In this document: piece after piece, positions 11,442 through 23,159 of the stretch
Layout of the letters: every line of letters begins with the position of its first letter
How positions within the stretch are numbered: the stretch's first letter is position 1
NCBI GenBank assembly: GCA_963971535.1
Contig: OZ020592.1
Location: 55,063,150 to 55,127,149 of the forward strand
Reading direction: 5' to 3'
Origin: Notolepis coatsorum
Lineage: Eukaryota > Chordata > Actinopteri > Aulopiformes > Paralepididae
DNA: 64,000 nucleotides
Position numbers and translations under genes: made by a program
Notes under the pieces: model-generated
The model's database searches: none
Seen by the model: the letters and a program-made list of their open reading frames with translations, nothing else
Told to the model about the DNA's origin: nothing

Positions 11442-12858
11442 GTTGTGAAGGGCCAGATTAAACCGAATATATATATTTATTTATATATATATATTTAATT
11501 GTATTTGTATATTCTCTAATATTCCCTGATATCCCTTGTATATTCCTTGTACAATATGCATTGAATATCCATTCTAGCCTACTGAACATCCCATAATAGT
11601 CTCCATTCTACTATTGGTCGAGACCTTGGTGCCAGGCTGCCATACCCCTCAGACCCAGTTCAAACGTACCGCTCCACATGTACGAACAAGTCCTAGTTCC
11701 GCGTAGGAATCTGGCTACCGCACCACTAATGGGACTATTTGTTCATAGTGCGTATATATACTGCGCTACTAAAGTAGGACTTTCTTTTCAGTCCAGTTTC
11801 TTACCCTCCAATAGAGTCACAGACGTAAAGCCTCCCCGCGACGCCACGTGTGGGAGTAAGGCCAAGTTCGCCTACCATCGGTATTGAGACATCGTGTATA
11901 TTAATATTTGAATAGTCATATTTGGCACTATATCGTCGAGTTGGACGTAGTCTATTAAGCTAATAATAGTCTGTTAATATATAGTGCTTCGTGCGGTGAG
12001 AATACTACCGTAGTCAGTACCCCATCGTTTCGGGCAGAGAACTGGCTGCTTACTCAGGGTGGTTGACCCCATGTGAAGCTGCACCCGAGGAGCCCCAGAG
12101 CCGACGAGCGAGTGGACCTGTATACCGGATTATTCTACCGACGACAGCCCGCCTTCCCAGGCACGGATTATGCTTTGTATACTTTGATTATTCCATGGAT
12201 AAAGACCCCCGACACTGCCGTGTGTTGGAAACCCCCCCCCTGGAGAGGACGCAAGGTGAGGAGACGCTCTGCAAGACGAGGTCGCTTCACGTCTCTCCCC
12301 CGTGGACCGGAGAGAGCCGGCCCACAAAGAGTTCACCTGCTTTCATCTGTGGTCCAAGCAGTGGCGGACTGGGACACAAATTCAGCCCGGGACATTCAGA
12401 CGCACCAGCCCACACACCGGCCCACGCACCGGCCCCCGAAACCGGCCCACACAACGGCCGTTATGAAACACTTGTCCAGTATTAAACAACCCAAGGCTGT
12501 GGCTAAGGAGTCAACATCAGGGAGACCAAATCTACACACCGCCCCTAGATGTGCACTCATGCACAGTGCACACACGCACAGAGACACACACATACATATA
12601 CCGTTACTTCCTGTCATTGGCATATTTTTTTTTTTTTACTAACATCTTAGTGCCTCATTAGCCTAGGGATTAAGGATACATGAAGTATTAACTACACCAT
12701 AATAATATTGAGGTTTTGATCCATAGAAAAGGTCTGTGCTACACAATTTCAGTTAGATTGGATTTATTGTCCTTTAATTTGGCACTCATGACATTAGTTG
12801 CTTGCCGTTTAATCAACATCGAAAGACCCCCCACTTCCTCCCAGACACCCATTCCAAG

Positions 12859-13095
<237 letters not shown>

Positions 13096-13190
13096 TCTCT
13101 CTGTGTCTCTCCCTCTCTCTGTGTGTCTCTCTCTGTGTCTCTCTCTCTGTGTCTCTCTCTCTCTTTCTCTCTCTGTGTGTCTGTCTGTCT

Positions 13191-13307
13191 GTCTGGACTG
13201 GGCTCTCTCTCTCCCCTCAGGGTCAGCTGTGCTGGACTGGGCACTCTCCCTCCCCTCAGGGTCAGCTGTGCTGGACTGGGCGCTCTCTCTTTCCTCAGAG
13301 TCAACTG
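13191..13307. repeat. ~40-bp tandem repeat, three copies
   Basis: The unit contains CTGGACTGGG, a CT-rich run and CCCTCAGGGTCAGCTGTG, repeated three times with small changes. Confidence 0.85.
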
Positions 13308-13382
13308 CATAAGAAGAACATCAGCAATCAATAATAATGGCTTGAATTCATACAGCGTTTTTCAGCCTTTTGAAAACACCCA

Positions 13383-13383
<1 letters not shown>

Positions 13384-13479
<96 letters not shown>

Positions 13480-13480
13480 T
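13384..13480. repeat. (AGT)n microsatellite
   Basis: An uninterrupted trinucleotide run of about 32 units inside the nested hAT. The DNA from 13481 to 14493 shows no ORF or element that I recognise. Confidence 0.97.
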
Positions 13481-14546
13481 TATTCAGTCATCATCTCACA
13501 GAATACAATATACACCATCATTTAACAATATTTGATTTTACAGTGACTGAGAAGGTACAGACTGAAGCAATGCTTATATAGCCTATGCCTGTCCTATATT
13601 CTTAACAAAAATTAAAAAAATTAAGACTCCAAAACAGTATTCTAAAAGAAAATAGCAAAAAAAAAACAGTATTATTCACACTTGTAGTTTTCAAAAATAG
13701 CTTTACAAACCATTTTCTTAAAAACCAAAAGCGAATTACTCATTCTTAACTGTATATCAGCATTGTTCCACAAAGCGCTTCACAGAAACCATCAAGCATT
13801 CACACTCACACAGTCATACGCTACTGGTGGTCGTGAGCAGCATCAGCAAACACAGCTTCCCTGTGGCAGACTGACGGAATCATGTCTGCTATTCAGCGCC
13901 AACCACCATCAACAACCTTCATAAATACATTCAACATTAATGGAATAGGCTAACTACCAACTTAGCTGTAGCAGTTAGCTGTTATATGCAATCACATTTG
14001 TTTAACTACGGGGTAGTAGTTGACCTAGTTGTTAGCTTAAGCTAGTTAGCTGTGGTTATCTACAAACATGTAGATGAGACTAATCGAGAACATGGCTAAC
14101 TGTTGGGAATTCTAAGGTACATCTTATTTAAGCATGTAAAATGGCAACTAATCAATTCAATCAATTAGATTACCAATATTATATCAACATGAAAATTTGA
14201 AAGGGAACATAATAGTATTTTATTTGAGTATTTACTATTATAATATTAGTAGCCAATTAATTTGCAGCCCGTCCTAGGTTCTGATTGGCTCTCTAGGTTA
14301 GCACTTTAGCTTCTGATGCTGTGGTGGGCACTAGTCCTAACATTGCTAACTAAACTTTTAGTCAGAGAAAAAACGTCACGAGTCACGACTATTTACGTCC
14401 ACGTGCTGTAAGGAATCAGGAATACGGAAAGCACATTGTCTTGTAATAGAATGACTGAAATCACTGCAAGAACTAGTATAGGCTAGCTAGCCCTCATGAA
14501 CCGGCACACACCAACAGTAGAATATGCACTAGGCTACTGCACGCAC

Positions 14547-14724
14547 CTGTCATGTTACTGTTGGTTCCTTCCACTTGAACTTCATCATCATTAGCAGCAG
14601 CAGCTACTCTAACGCCAGCCCTTCCTCTACTAAACATGTCTGTAATTTTAGAACATTGTTCTGCGTCTTTTACTAGCAATTCTAGCTTTTTCAGCTCCAC
14701 CCTTTCTTTTTTTGCATTCTCCAT
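14547..14724 (-). pseudogene. First exon of a hAT transposase (nested hAT)
   Basis: The exon starts at ATG 14724 and reads MENAKKERVELKKLELL, then AEQCSKITDMFSRG. This resembles the N-terminus of fish hAT proteins annotated as zinc-finger MYM-type 1-like (recalled similarity, not searched). It ends at 14547 with CAG followed by donor GTGCGT. No later exons with the catalytic or dimerisation regions were found downstream on the minus strand; that region is now filled by microsatellites. Confidence 0.6.
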
Positions 14725-14796
14725 TTCTGCGCTTCTAGGCCTACTCGCGGTTGGGAGGAAACGTGAATCTCATTCACTGATGTCTCATGTCTCATT

Positions 14797-15590
14797 CAAG
14801 ACTGGCTAACGAAAGCATGTCTTTCACTTAACACCAAGAAAACAGTGTGTATGATGTTCACAAAGTCACCAGTAGAGGTCACTCACTCTAATGTGTTTCT
14901 GGGAGAGGCGGAGCTGGACATTGTACATTAATTCAAGTATCTTGGGGTCACATTGGACTCTACATTGACCTTCAAAAAGTAATGTGAAGAAAGTGACAAA
15001 CACAGTCAAGTTTAACATCGAAAACTTCAGGCAGATCAGGCCCTGCCTGCCAGTTAATGCTGCAAGGATGTTTCTGCATTCAATGATTTTATCACACATC
15101 GAGTACTGTTTTATCAACTGGTCTCTTTCATATGTCACTACTCTTACACCAATAGAATTACTCTACAAAAAAGCCATAAAAGTATTTGATAGGAAACCAA
15201 TTTAATTTCATCACTGTAATGTTTTAGAAAAACATAACATGCTAAGTTTCGAGAATTTCCAAGTTTTCAAATATACTTGCTTCATGTACACGGTTCTGCA
15301 TGGACTTGCCCCTCCCCCATTGAATGAGTTCATCCAACAGAAAGCAGACACTGGCATTACCACCAGGGCCATCAGTAGAGGGGACTGTAAGGTGCCTTTT
15401 TGGTATACTACCATTGCAAAAACTGTGTTCTCTGTTAAAAGTGGTAACTACTGGAATAACCTACCAGTTGTGATTAGAGAGTGCCCTACATACTCCATGT
15501 TCAAGACCCATCTTAAACTGCATCTTAAGGCAAACCAGAACTGTGATAATTTTTTATCTGATTTAGTTTATGCAACTTGTTTATTGTTTT
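14797..15590 (+). pseudogene. L2-like LINE reverse transcriptase fragment (C-terminal part)
   Basis: Pieces in three frames read in order: a segment with LSLNTKKTVCMMFTKSPV, then FKYLGVTLDSTLTFK, then MILSHIEYCFINWSLSY and ELLYKKAIKVFDRKP, then a tail with YWNNLPVVIRECPTYSMFKTH. This is the end of the reverse transcriptase and the following C-terminal region of L2/CR1-group LINEs. Several stops and frameshifts make it a dead fragment. The upstream palm with the FADD motif is absent. Confidence 0.8.
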
Positions 15591-15597
15591 ATTGCCG

Positions 15598-16262
15598 GTC
15601 CACACACTGGCCCACACACCGGCCCACATAATGGCCCACACACCGGCCCACATACGGCCCACACACTGGCCCACACACTACACCGACCCACACACTACAC
15701 CGGCCCACACACTGGCCCACACACTGGCCCACACACCGGCCCACACACTGGCCCACACACCGGCCCACACACCGGCCCACATACTGGCCCACACACCGGC
15801 CCACACACCGGCCCACACACTGGCCCACACACTGGCCCATATTAGTGGCCCACACACCGACTCACACACTGGCCCACACACCGGCCCACAGACTGGCCCA
15901 CATACTGGCCCACACACCGGCCCACATACTGGCCCACACACTGGCCCACACACTGGCCCACATTAGTGGCCCACACACCGACTCACACACTGGCCCACAC
16001 ACCGGCCCACAGACTGGCCCACATACTGGCCCACACACCGGCCCACACACCGGCCCACATACTGGCCCACAGACTGGCCCACATACTGGCCCACACACCG
16101 GCACACACACTGGCCCACATTAGTGGCCCACACACTGGCCCACACACTGGCCCACATTAGTGGCCCACACACCGACTGACACACTGGCCCACACACTGGC
16201 CCACACACTGGCCCACACACCGGCCCACATTAGTGGCCCACACACTGACCCACACACTGGCC
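15598..16262. repeat. 12-bp minisatellite (CACACTGGCCCA family)
   Basis: About 55 units of a 12-bp repeat with variants (CCGG or CTGG cores) and occasional TTAGTGGCCCA units that form a higher-order period. The unit also appears two or three times at 12406-12432, just inside the opposite end of the same hAT, so the array probably grew from subterminal repeats. It is followed by A (16263-16291) and T (about 16302-16325) tracts. Confidence 0.95.
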
Positions 16263-16296
<34 letters not shown>

Positions 16297-16919
16297 AGAT
16301 TTTTTTTTTTTTTCTTTTTTTTTTTGGACCAGCCCACTTTGGTTCCGGCCCATCGGGATTCGTCCCGAACGTCCCGATGGCCAGTCCGCCACTGGGTCCA
16401 AGGATCGCCGGCGCATTGAACGGCACTACAGTGGGTTCACCTGGGATACCCTTGGCCGGACGAGGCAGCCGGATTCTACCCCCCCCCCCCTCCTACTCCT
16501 GTCGGCTTACAAGCGACCGGATTAACCCCCCCTTAGTGTATCTAGTATATAATCATTAAAGTATCATTGCTGTTATTCCTTAACTATTCCAGGTCGTATA
16601 TTTACCACCTGCGCCATCAGAGATTGGACATTCTCTATTGATATACAGACGAATACTCTTTGCCATAAAAGTGCATACTATTTCAATTCATAAATGTAAT
16701 TAAGTGATTACGTGCTTGCTCTACACACCATTGCTGTGTAGTAATAAACGCATACTTCGACTTCGTACATTTGTGTTGGATCCGTTTCATCTACGTGAGA
16801 GTGTTTATGATAATATATTTATGCCGTGTACTGGGTGGCCGAATATTAAGTACAAAGGTAGTGGTAGTAAGTATCATATCTAGTAATACAGTCAGGGAAT
16901 TGTACCCCTCAGTTACAAT

Positions 16920-16936
16920 TGGTCCTTCGAGCCGGA
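16920..16936 (+). promoter_or_regulatory. Primer binding site, tRNA-Tyr type
   Basis: TGGTCCTTCGAGCCGGA lies 2 bp after the 5' LTR end. It is the exact complement of the 3' end of vertebrate tRNA-Tyr including CCA (TCCGGCTCGAAGGACCA), as I recall the tRNA. Seventeen bases pair without mismatch. It would prime minus-strand synthesis. Confidence 0.88.
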
Positions 16937-16961
16937 GGGTAATTAGTGTAATATTAATATA

Positions 16962-19900
16962 GTGTTATTAATATTGAAATGGCCTATGATGAACACTCCA
17001 CGAAACGATCCTCCTAACCAACGCCCGCAGCGCGAACGACGGCTCCCTCAGTACTTAGAGGCTTACGCTGTCAGTCAACAACCTAGTCTTCTACTAACAG
17101 TAAACGCGGTAAAACTAGAAAGTAAAAGTATGTCTAACCCCAACGCCCAGACTACCCCGACCATAGAGGCCCCTACGGGCTCTAATGTAACTGACCAAGT
17201 TCACGGTGGGGACCAGTGGGAACCAGACATGACTTCACACCCCGCCAGTACTGAAGAAGTAGTCCCCGATGAGTCCCGGGAGGAATACAACGCTACCGAG
17301 AGAGAACTCGGCACGGAAGAAGACGGGGAGAGCACCGTGGAGATAGAGCTCCAGGGCTCCGCAAGGAGTACCCCGAGGGAAGGCTCCCCTATACAACCGC
17401 CTTCTCCCAGCGAGGCAGAGAGGACCCTACAGCAGGCCTTCCTCATCAGCCTGAACGCCGCTGCTGAACGCGACCGACTGCAGATCCAGCAGCGAAGCGA
17501 ACACGAGCAGATACGTCTAGAAATAAGACGCATTCAGATGGAAGAGAATGTGGCCCGAGAACGAGCCGGTGCTCAACGGGACGCAGCGCGCGACAGACAG
17601 CAGTCGCAACTAATAGAACAGCTGATCAGACGGACAACACCCTCTCCCTCCGCCAGAGGCTCCAGGAACTCGTCTAGACACACCTCCAGGGCGGCATCCC
17701 CTAGCCGAGTAAACAACCCTGAACTTGACCAACAGACGAGGTCTATACCCCCCACAGACCACCTCCCCCCACCGGTCCAAGCGAGACCTAGCAACCGGGA
17801 AGGAGCAGCATATCCTGTGGAGAGGCTAAACCAGAGACTACAAGCACTGGATGACCTAACTGAAGACGAAGAGGAAGAGGAGGAGAACCACGCCCGAAGA
17901 CAGCACAGTACTCTACCGGACCAGGAGGTCCGGTACAGCCCAGGCTATACTCCCGCGGAGCTGCGCTGCAGACCCCCGACTCTATACACGGGTGAGCACG
18001 ACGCACGACCCGCACCGAGGAACAGCACCTGGACAAGCGGGCCATGGTACACTGCCGGTACCAGCCCATACCAAGGAGCGGGAGGAGACTCGCCTAGGAG
18101 GCCTCTCCCCCAACGCTCGCCGATGTATCCACAGTCAGCGTCATACATTGGCACGCCTATGGTACCCGACTTCACCCAAGAGAACCGGGCCCAGTATACA
18201 GAACTCCGCATGTGTCTGGAGACCATGTTGGTGGATGTATTGGATGAACGCCACAAATACGCCATCCTACTGAAGCACTTAAAGGTACCCCGCGCACATA
18301 ATATAGCGCTCGCCTACGCGACTTCCACCACCCCATACACAGCAGCGCTGGTAGCATTGGACCAGAGGTATGGGCGCATATGGGATTACGTGATCCAGGA
18401 GATCCGACACATCGACCGCTTACCCCCAGCAATAGACAATCGAGCACTGGACGACCTGTCCATCAGAGTGCAGTCCCTGGTAGGGATGTTGGGAGCGCAA
18501 AGAGAGAAGGGGAGGCATGAACTTTACGCCAACTCAAATGTGGAAAGGATTCTGGAGAAGCTGCCGCCCGCTCGTCAGGAGCGCTTTAGGCGGCAGAGGG
18601 ACCACAGAGACCCGAATGGCCCCGAACCGAACCTCCTCGATCTAGCAGACTTCCTGGCGAGAGAAGTCAGCAGCCTACGGCTAGATACATTCGGACGGAG
18701 CACCCCTGGCTCCAGAGAAGGAACCAGACGACTAAATGATGGAAGAAGATCGGTGACTGTGATGCACCAATCGGAGTCAGTACCGAGCAGCAGGAGCCAC
18801 AGTACCCCCTCCAGAACGGAGAAGTGGAAGATAGTGTGCCCCTACCGTGAGAAAGAACACTGGCTAGCGCAATGTGACTCCTTCCCCAAGCTGAACGCGG
18901 AGGAAGCAGGTCAATGGATAAAGTCCAACAAGCGCTGTTTTCGCTGTGCGCGCTCACACATGGCAGCCGAATGCCGCTTAAAGAAAAGGTGCACCAAGTG
19001 CGATGGAGCCCATCTGGACATACTTCACGACAGTAACAGACGGCGCCCTTCACCTGCACCATCCAGCCGCAAAGCGAGCGTCATGTACATCGATCCCGCC
19101 AGCAGCAGTGGAGCCCGAGTACTCCTAAAAGTAGTGCGTGTGACACTAAGCTACCAGAATAAAGTCCTGGACACTTACGCCGTCCTCGATGACGGGTCAG
19201 AGAAGACCCTGCTGCTCGCCTCCGCTGCGGCCCAGCTAGGGCTGCGGGGAAGCGAAACCCAAATGACAATTCGGACAATAAGACGAGATTTGAAGACGAT
19301 AAAGGGCGAGAATGTCTCATTCTCTATCGCAGCAAGCGGCCAGCCTGAGCGACGGTACCAGATTGCAGACGCTTTCACCAGCCAAGAAATAGGACTGTCG
19401 CGGTACACATACCCCGTCGCCAAGCTGATGGAGAAATATGCACATCTGCGCAAGTTACCGATCCCGCTCATAGACAATGCTATGCCGACCCTGTTGATAG
19501 GCTCCGACCATGCAGACCTCATTGTCCCGATAGACCGGGTTCATACCGGACCCCGAGGCTGTCCTGCAGCAGTCGAGACCCGTTTGGGATGGACTCTCCA
19601 AGGCCCGCTCGCCAAATCTCTCAACCGAAGTACAGCCACTAGATGTCTCCACTCCCGAGTAACAGAGGGAGAAACCGCACTCCTGCAACACGTAGAGCGG
19701 CTATGGACCTTGGAACAAATGCCCTTTAAGAACGGAAAGAAAGACATTCGCTCTAAAGATGACATTTACGCCATTCACCTCCTCGAGACAGGGACCAAGA
19801 GAGTCCCGGTCAACGGCGTGTTGAGATACGCCACGCCACTCCTGCGGCGAGAAGGAATGCCTACTTTCCACGCCAAGACAGACGCCACAGAACGGTACCT

Positions 19901-22900
19901 GCTGAACACGGAGCGGCGCTTAGCCAAGAACCCCGCCCAAGAGAGTGTATACCGCGCTGAGATTGAGAAGCTCATCACAGCGGGACACGTCACAAAGATG
20001 GACATTAAAGAGGCTGACCAGACCACTGAATCGTGGTACGTGCCCCACCACAAGGTCCATCACAACGGTAAAGACCGCATAGTATTTAACTGCAGCTACC
20101 AGATCGGATCCCAAAATCTGAATAAAGAGTTACTGCCCGGTCCCACACTCGGCCCCTCCCTACTCGGCGTTCTACTCCGCTTCCGCCAGGAAAAGGTGGC
20201 CATCAGCGGGGACATTAAAGGAATGTTCCTGCAGGTGAGATTAGTAGAGGCGGAAAAGCCCCTGTTACGGTTCCTATGGAGAGAGAAGCCAGGAGATGAG
20301 CACCCAGCCATCTACCAATGGGAAGTCCTCCCCTTCGGAACGACGTGCAGCCCCTGCTGTGCTACATTTGCACTACAGAAACATGTAGCAGAGGACCCAG
20401 CAGCGGACGAAGAGGTCCGACACAGCGTAAAGAACAGCTTCTACGTAGACAACTGTCTACAAAGCCTTTCAACCCAAGAAGAAGCCGAGGCTCTCCTGAT
20501 TAAACTCCGCGCCTCATTGATCAAAGGCGGCTTTGATCTCAGGCAGTGGGCCAGCAGCGATCCGCAAGTACTGCGCAGCCTCTCCTCCGAGGACAAGGCA
20601 GCCAGCAGCGAGACCTGGATGGCTACAATCCCGGGAGAAGCCCAGGAGATGACCCTGGGATTGGTGTGGCGATTCAAAACAGATTCGCTTCACTACAGAC
20701 ACAAGCCCCTGACTACGGAGCAGGGAAGGCCGGCGGCGGCGCCGACCACCAGACGGAGTGTGTACACAACACTCGCCCGACAATATGACCCGCTAGGATG
20801 TATTCTACCGTACACCACCAGGGCAAAAATTATTGTACGAGCATTGTGGGACAAGGACCAGGGCTGGGACGACCCCATTCCCGCACACCTTGCATCCACC
20901 TGGAGAGAGTGGGAGATGGAGCTCCACTCACTCCCAGGCGTTAATATGCGCCGAAGCTACTTCCCACCCACGGTGAGGCCAGAGACATGTAAAATGGACT
21001 TACACGTCTTCAGTGACGCCTCAGAGGTCGCATACGGATCAGTAGCCTACTTACGGGCCCAAGACCAGGGGGGAGAGATCTACACAGCATTTGTCCTCGC
21101 CCGCTCGAGAATAGCCCCACGCAAGCAACAATCTATCCCACGTCTAGAGCTCTGCGCAGCCCTAGCCGGAGCGCACCTAGCCACGCTCATCCAACGTGAG
21201 CTCACCATACCGGTGTCTAGAACAATCCTGTGGTCAGATTCCACGACGGTACTCGCCTGGATCAAATCGGACTCATGCAAGTACAAAGTCTTCGTGGGAG
21301 TCAGAGTCACCGAGATTCAAGACTTAACCGAAGAGTTAACCGGAGAAACAGAGTGGCGCTACGTTGATACAAAACAGAACCCAGCTGACGTCATCACCCG
21401 GGGGATGCCCCTGGATGACCTCACCCGTCGCAATGTCTACAGTGACGGCCCCGCATTCCTAAGACTCCCGGAAGGACAGTGGCCCATGCCTATCCCGAGG
21501 GAAGCAAGTCCAGAGGAGGTGGAAAATAAGAAGTCTGTGTTCTGTGGATTGAGCACCGTAGCCTCCACCGACCCTAACATAGACGATTGCACGTCCATAG
21601 AGAGTGCACAACAAAGAACATTCCTGCGGTACCACCCGGAGTGCAAGTCCCCCGCTGATATGTCAGCAGCTAACTACGAGGAAGCAGAATTGCTTCTACT
21701 GCAGCGAGCCCAGAGAGACTCGTTCCCCGACGAATTGGCCTGTCTACAGGGAGGAAAGCCCGTCCCATCCGACAGCAGATTAATTCATCTGGCCCCCGAG
21801 AGCGACGCTCATACCCTCATCAGAGTGGGTGGTCGCCTACGCAGAGCCCCCAATCTACCGGATGACATTAAATACCCGATCGTATTGAACAGCCGACACA
21901 AGGTCACAGAGCTGATTATAAAGAAATACGATGAGGATGTACATCACGCAGGAGCAGAAAGAGTCTTCGCGGAAATCAGACGTCGTTACTGGATCCTACA
22001 AGGAAGAGAGGCGGTACGACGCTTCCAGCGAACATGTCTAGACTGCCGCAAGTGGCGCGCGCAGCCCAGCATACCAAGGATGGCTGACCTTCCTCCATGT
22101 CGCCTCCGAATCGGTGACAAGCCATTCCACTCAACGGGTATGGACTGCTTTGGCCCGCTGCACATAAAGAAAGGAAGAGGAACCGAGAAGCGGTGGGGTA
22201 TTGTATTCAAATGCATGACCACCAGAGCGATACACATCGAGCTTCTCCCGACCATGAGCACAGACTCATTCCTTATGGCCTTCCGAAGATTCACATCACG
22301 GAAAGGAAGACCGTCTACCCTATTGTCCGATCATGGGACAAACTTCAAAGGCGGCGAAAGAGAGCTGAGAGAGAGCTTCCAAGCTATGGGCCCAGAACTT
22401 AAGACCCACCTCGCTCCAGCACAGGTTGATTTCCAATTCAACCCCCCAAACGCACCCCACTTCGGTGGCACTTGGGAACGAGAAGTGCGCTCCATAAAGA
22501 CAGCCCTGTACGCAGTACTTGGGGCCCAGACTGTGGCGGAAGAAGTCCTAATGACAGTCCTCACGGAGATTGAGGGAGTACTTAACTCGAAGCCCCTCGG
22601 ATATGTCTCCAGTGATGTGGCGGATATCGACCCAGTTACCCCCAACACACTCCTGATGGGGCGGCTAGATCCTGCATTACCCCAGACAATGTACCGGCCT
22701 GAAGAAGCGAACGGCCGACGAATGTGGAGGTACAGCCAAGTATTAGCCGACAAGTTTTGGAACAGTTTCCTACTGCACTACCTACCGTCTCTACAGACCC
22801 GCCAGAAGTGGGTAAAGGAGAGAGACAATTTGACAGAAGGAACAGTCGTCATGATTATTGATCAATCACTGCCCAGAGCTATGTGGCCGGCCGGCCGCGT

Positions 22901-23051
22901 AAGCAAAGTGATCACCGGTGCCGACGGCAAGGTCCGAGCAGCTGAAGTGCTCGTCCAGGGTCGCACTTACACCCGTCTCGTGGCGAGGCTCATAGAACTG
23001 CCTCGACTCCCAGACACAATCGATGATGACCATGACCCTACAACCCTATGA
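16962..23051 (+). CDS. BEL/Pao gag-pol polyprotein, copy 2 (intact frame, 2029 aa)
   Basis: One frame codes for Gag, protease, reverse transcriptase, RNase H and integrase. Approximate positions: charged coiled-coil region 150-230; gag domain 400-560; zinc knuckles 625-670; protease DDGS near 742; reverse transcriptase about 990-1270 with SGDIKGMFLQV and active site YVDN near 1161; RNase H FSDASEVAYGS near 1350; integrase zinc module from about 1661; integrase D, D, E near 1728, 1790 and 1839. The first knuckle reads CPYREKEHWLAQC, with Arg where copy 1 has the second Cys. The annotated ATG is the first in frame; MNTPRNDPP, nine codons later, may be the real start. No frameshift or stop interrupts it. 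Confidence 0.95.
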   Translation: MLLILKWPMMNTPRNDPPNQRPQRERRLPQYLEAYAVSQQPSLLLTVNAVKLESKSMSNPNAQTTPTIEAPTGSNVTDQVHGGDQWEPDMTSHPASTEEVVPDESREEYNATERELGTEEDGESTVEIELQGSARSTPREGSPIQPPSPSEAERTLQQAFLISLNAAAERDRLQIQQRSEHEQIRLEIRRIQMEENVARERAGAQRDAARDRQQSQLIEQLIRRTTPSPSARGSRNSSRHTSRAASPSRVNNPELDQQTRSIPPTDHLPPPVQARPSNREGAAYPVERLNQRLQALDDLTEDEEEEEENHARRQHSTLPDQEVRYSPGYTPAELRCRPPTLYTGEHDARPAPRNSTWTSGPWYTAGTSPYQGAGGDSPRRPLPQRSPMYPQSASYIGTPMVPDFTQENRAQYTELRMCLETMLVDVLDERHKYAILLKHLKVPRAHNIALAYATSTTPYTAALVALDQRYGRIWDYVIQEIRHIDRLPPAIDNRALDDLSIRVQSLVGMLGAQREKGRHELYANSNVERILEKLPPARQERFRRQRDHRDPNGPEPNLLDLADFLAREVSSLRLDTFGRSTPGSREGTRRLNDGRRSVTVMHQSESVPSSRSHSTPSRTEKWKIVCPYREKEHWLAQCDSFPKLNAEEAGQWIKSNKRCFRCARSHMAAECRLKKRCTKCDGAHLDILHDSNRRRPSPAPSSRKASVMYIDPASSSGARVLLKVVRVTLSYQNKVLDTYAVLDDGSEKTLLLASAAAQLGLRGSETQMTIRTIRRDLKTIKGENVSFSIAASGQPERRYQIADAFTSQEIGLSRYTYPVAKLMEKYAHLRKLPIPLIDNAMPTLLIGSDHADLIVPIDRVHTGPRGCPAAVETRLGWTLQGPLAKSLNRSTATRCLHSRVTEGETALLQHVERLWTLEQMPFKNGKKDIRSKDDIYAIHLLETGTKRVPVNGVLRYATPLLRREGMPTFHAKTDATERYLLNTERRLAKNPAQESVYRAEIEKLITAGHVTKMDIKEADQTTESWYVPHHKVHHNGKDRIVFNCSYQIGSQNLNKELLPGPTLGPSLLGVLLRFRQEKVAISGDIKGMFLQVRLVEAEKPLLRFLWREKPGDEHPAIYQWEVLPFGTTCSPCCATFALQKHVAEDPAADEEVRHSVKNSFYVDNCLQSLSTQEEAEALLIKLRASLIKGGFDLRQWASSDPQVLRSLSSEDKAASSETWMATIPGEAQEMTLGLVWRFKTDSLHYRHKPLTTEQGRPAAAPTTRRSVYTTLARQYDPLGCILPYTTRAKIIVRALWDKDQGWDDPIPAHLASTWREWEMELHSLPGVNMRRSYFPPTVRPETCKMDLHVFSDASEVAYGSVAYLRAQDQGGEIYTAFVLARSRIAPRKQQSIPRLELCAALAGAHLATLIQRELTIPVSRTILWSDSTTVLAWIKSDSCKYKVFVGVRVTEIQDLTEELTGETEWRYVDTKQNPADVITRGMPLDDLTRRNVYSDGPAFLRLPEGQWPMPIPREASPEEVENKKSVFCGLSTVASTDPNIDDCTSIESAQQRTFLRYHPECKSPADMSAANYEEAELLLLQRAQRDSFPDELACLQGGKPVPSDSRLIHLAPESDAHTLIRVGGRLRRAPNLPDDIKYPIVLNSRHKVTELIIKKYDEDVHHAGAERVFAEIRRRYWILQGREAVRRFQRTCLDCRKWRAQPSIPRMADLPPCRLRIGDKPFHSTGMDCFGPLHIKKGRGTEKRWGIVFKCMTTRAIHIELLPTMSTDSFLMAFRRFTSRKGRPSTLLSDHGTNFKGGERELRESFQAMGPELKTHLAPAQVDFQFNPPNAPHFGGTWEREVRSIKTALYAVLGAQTVAEEVLMTVLTEIEGVLNSKPLGYVSSDVADIDPVTPNTLLMGRLDPALPQTMYRPEEANGRRMWRYSQVLADKFWNSFLLHYLPSLQTRQKWVKERDNLTEGTVVMIIDQSLPRAMWPAGRVSKVITGADGKVRAAEVLVQGRTYTRLVARLIELPRLPDTIDDDHDPTTL

Positions 23052-23149
23052 CTTTGTGAAGTTGACTGACCCCTACAGCAAACCCTTATGTGTAAATAGA
23101 CAACGCGATTAATCTGTCTCTGTTTAACTGATTAGGTCTGGGACCAATC

Positions 23150-23159
23150 AGGGGGTGGC
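23150..23159 (+). promoter_or_regulatory. Polypurine tract, BEL copy 2
   Basis: AGGGGGTGGC lies immediately before the 3' LTR, where plus-strand DNA synthesis starts. Copy 1 has GGGGGCGGC at the same place. Confidence 0.7.

Noticed and set aside
11678..12642. Reading frames of 69-189 codons repeated at 23397-24228
   Set aside because: They are the same because the two LTRs are the same; no conserved domain, and they lie across promoter and UTR-like LTR sequence.
15570..16160. Long Pro/His/Thr-rich and Cys/Gly/Val-rich reading frames on both strands
   Set aside because: The 12-bp minisatellite lacks stops in several frames, so these are by-products of the repeat.
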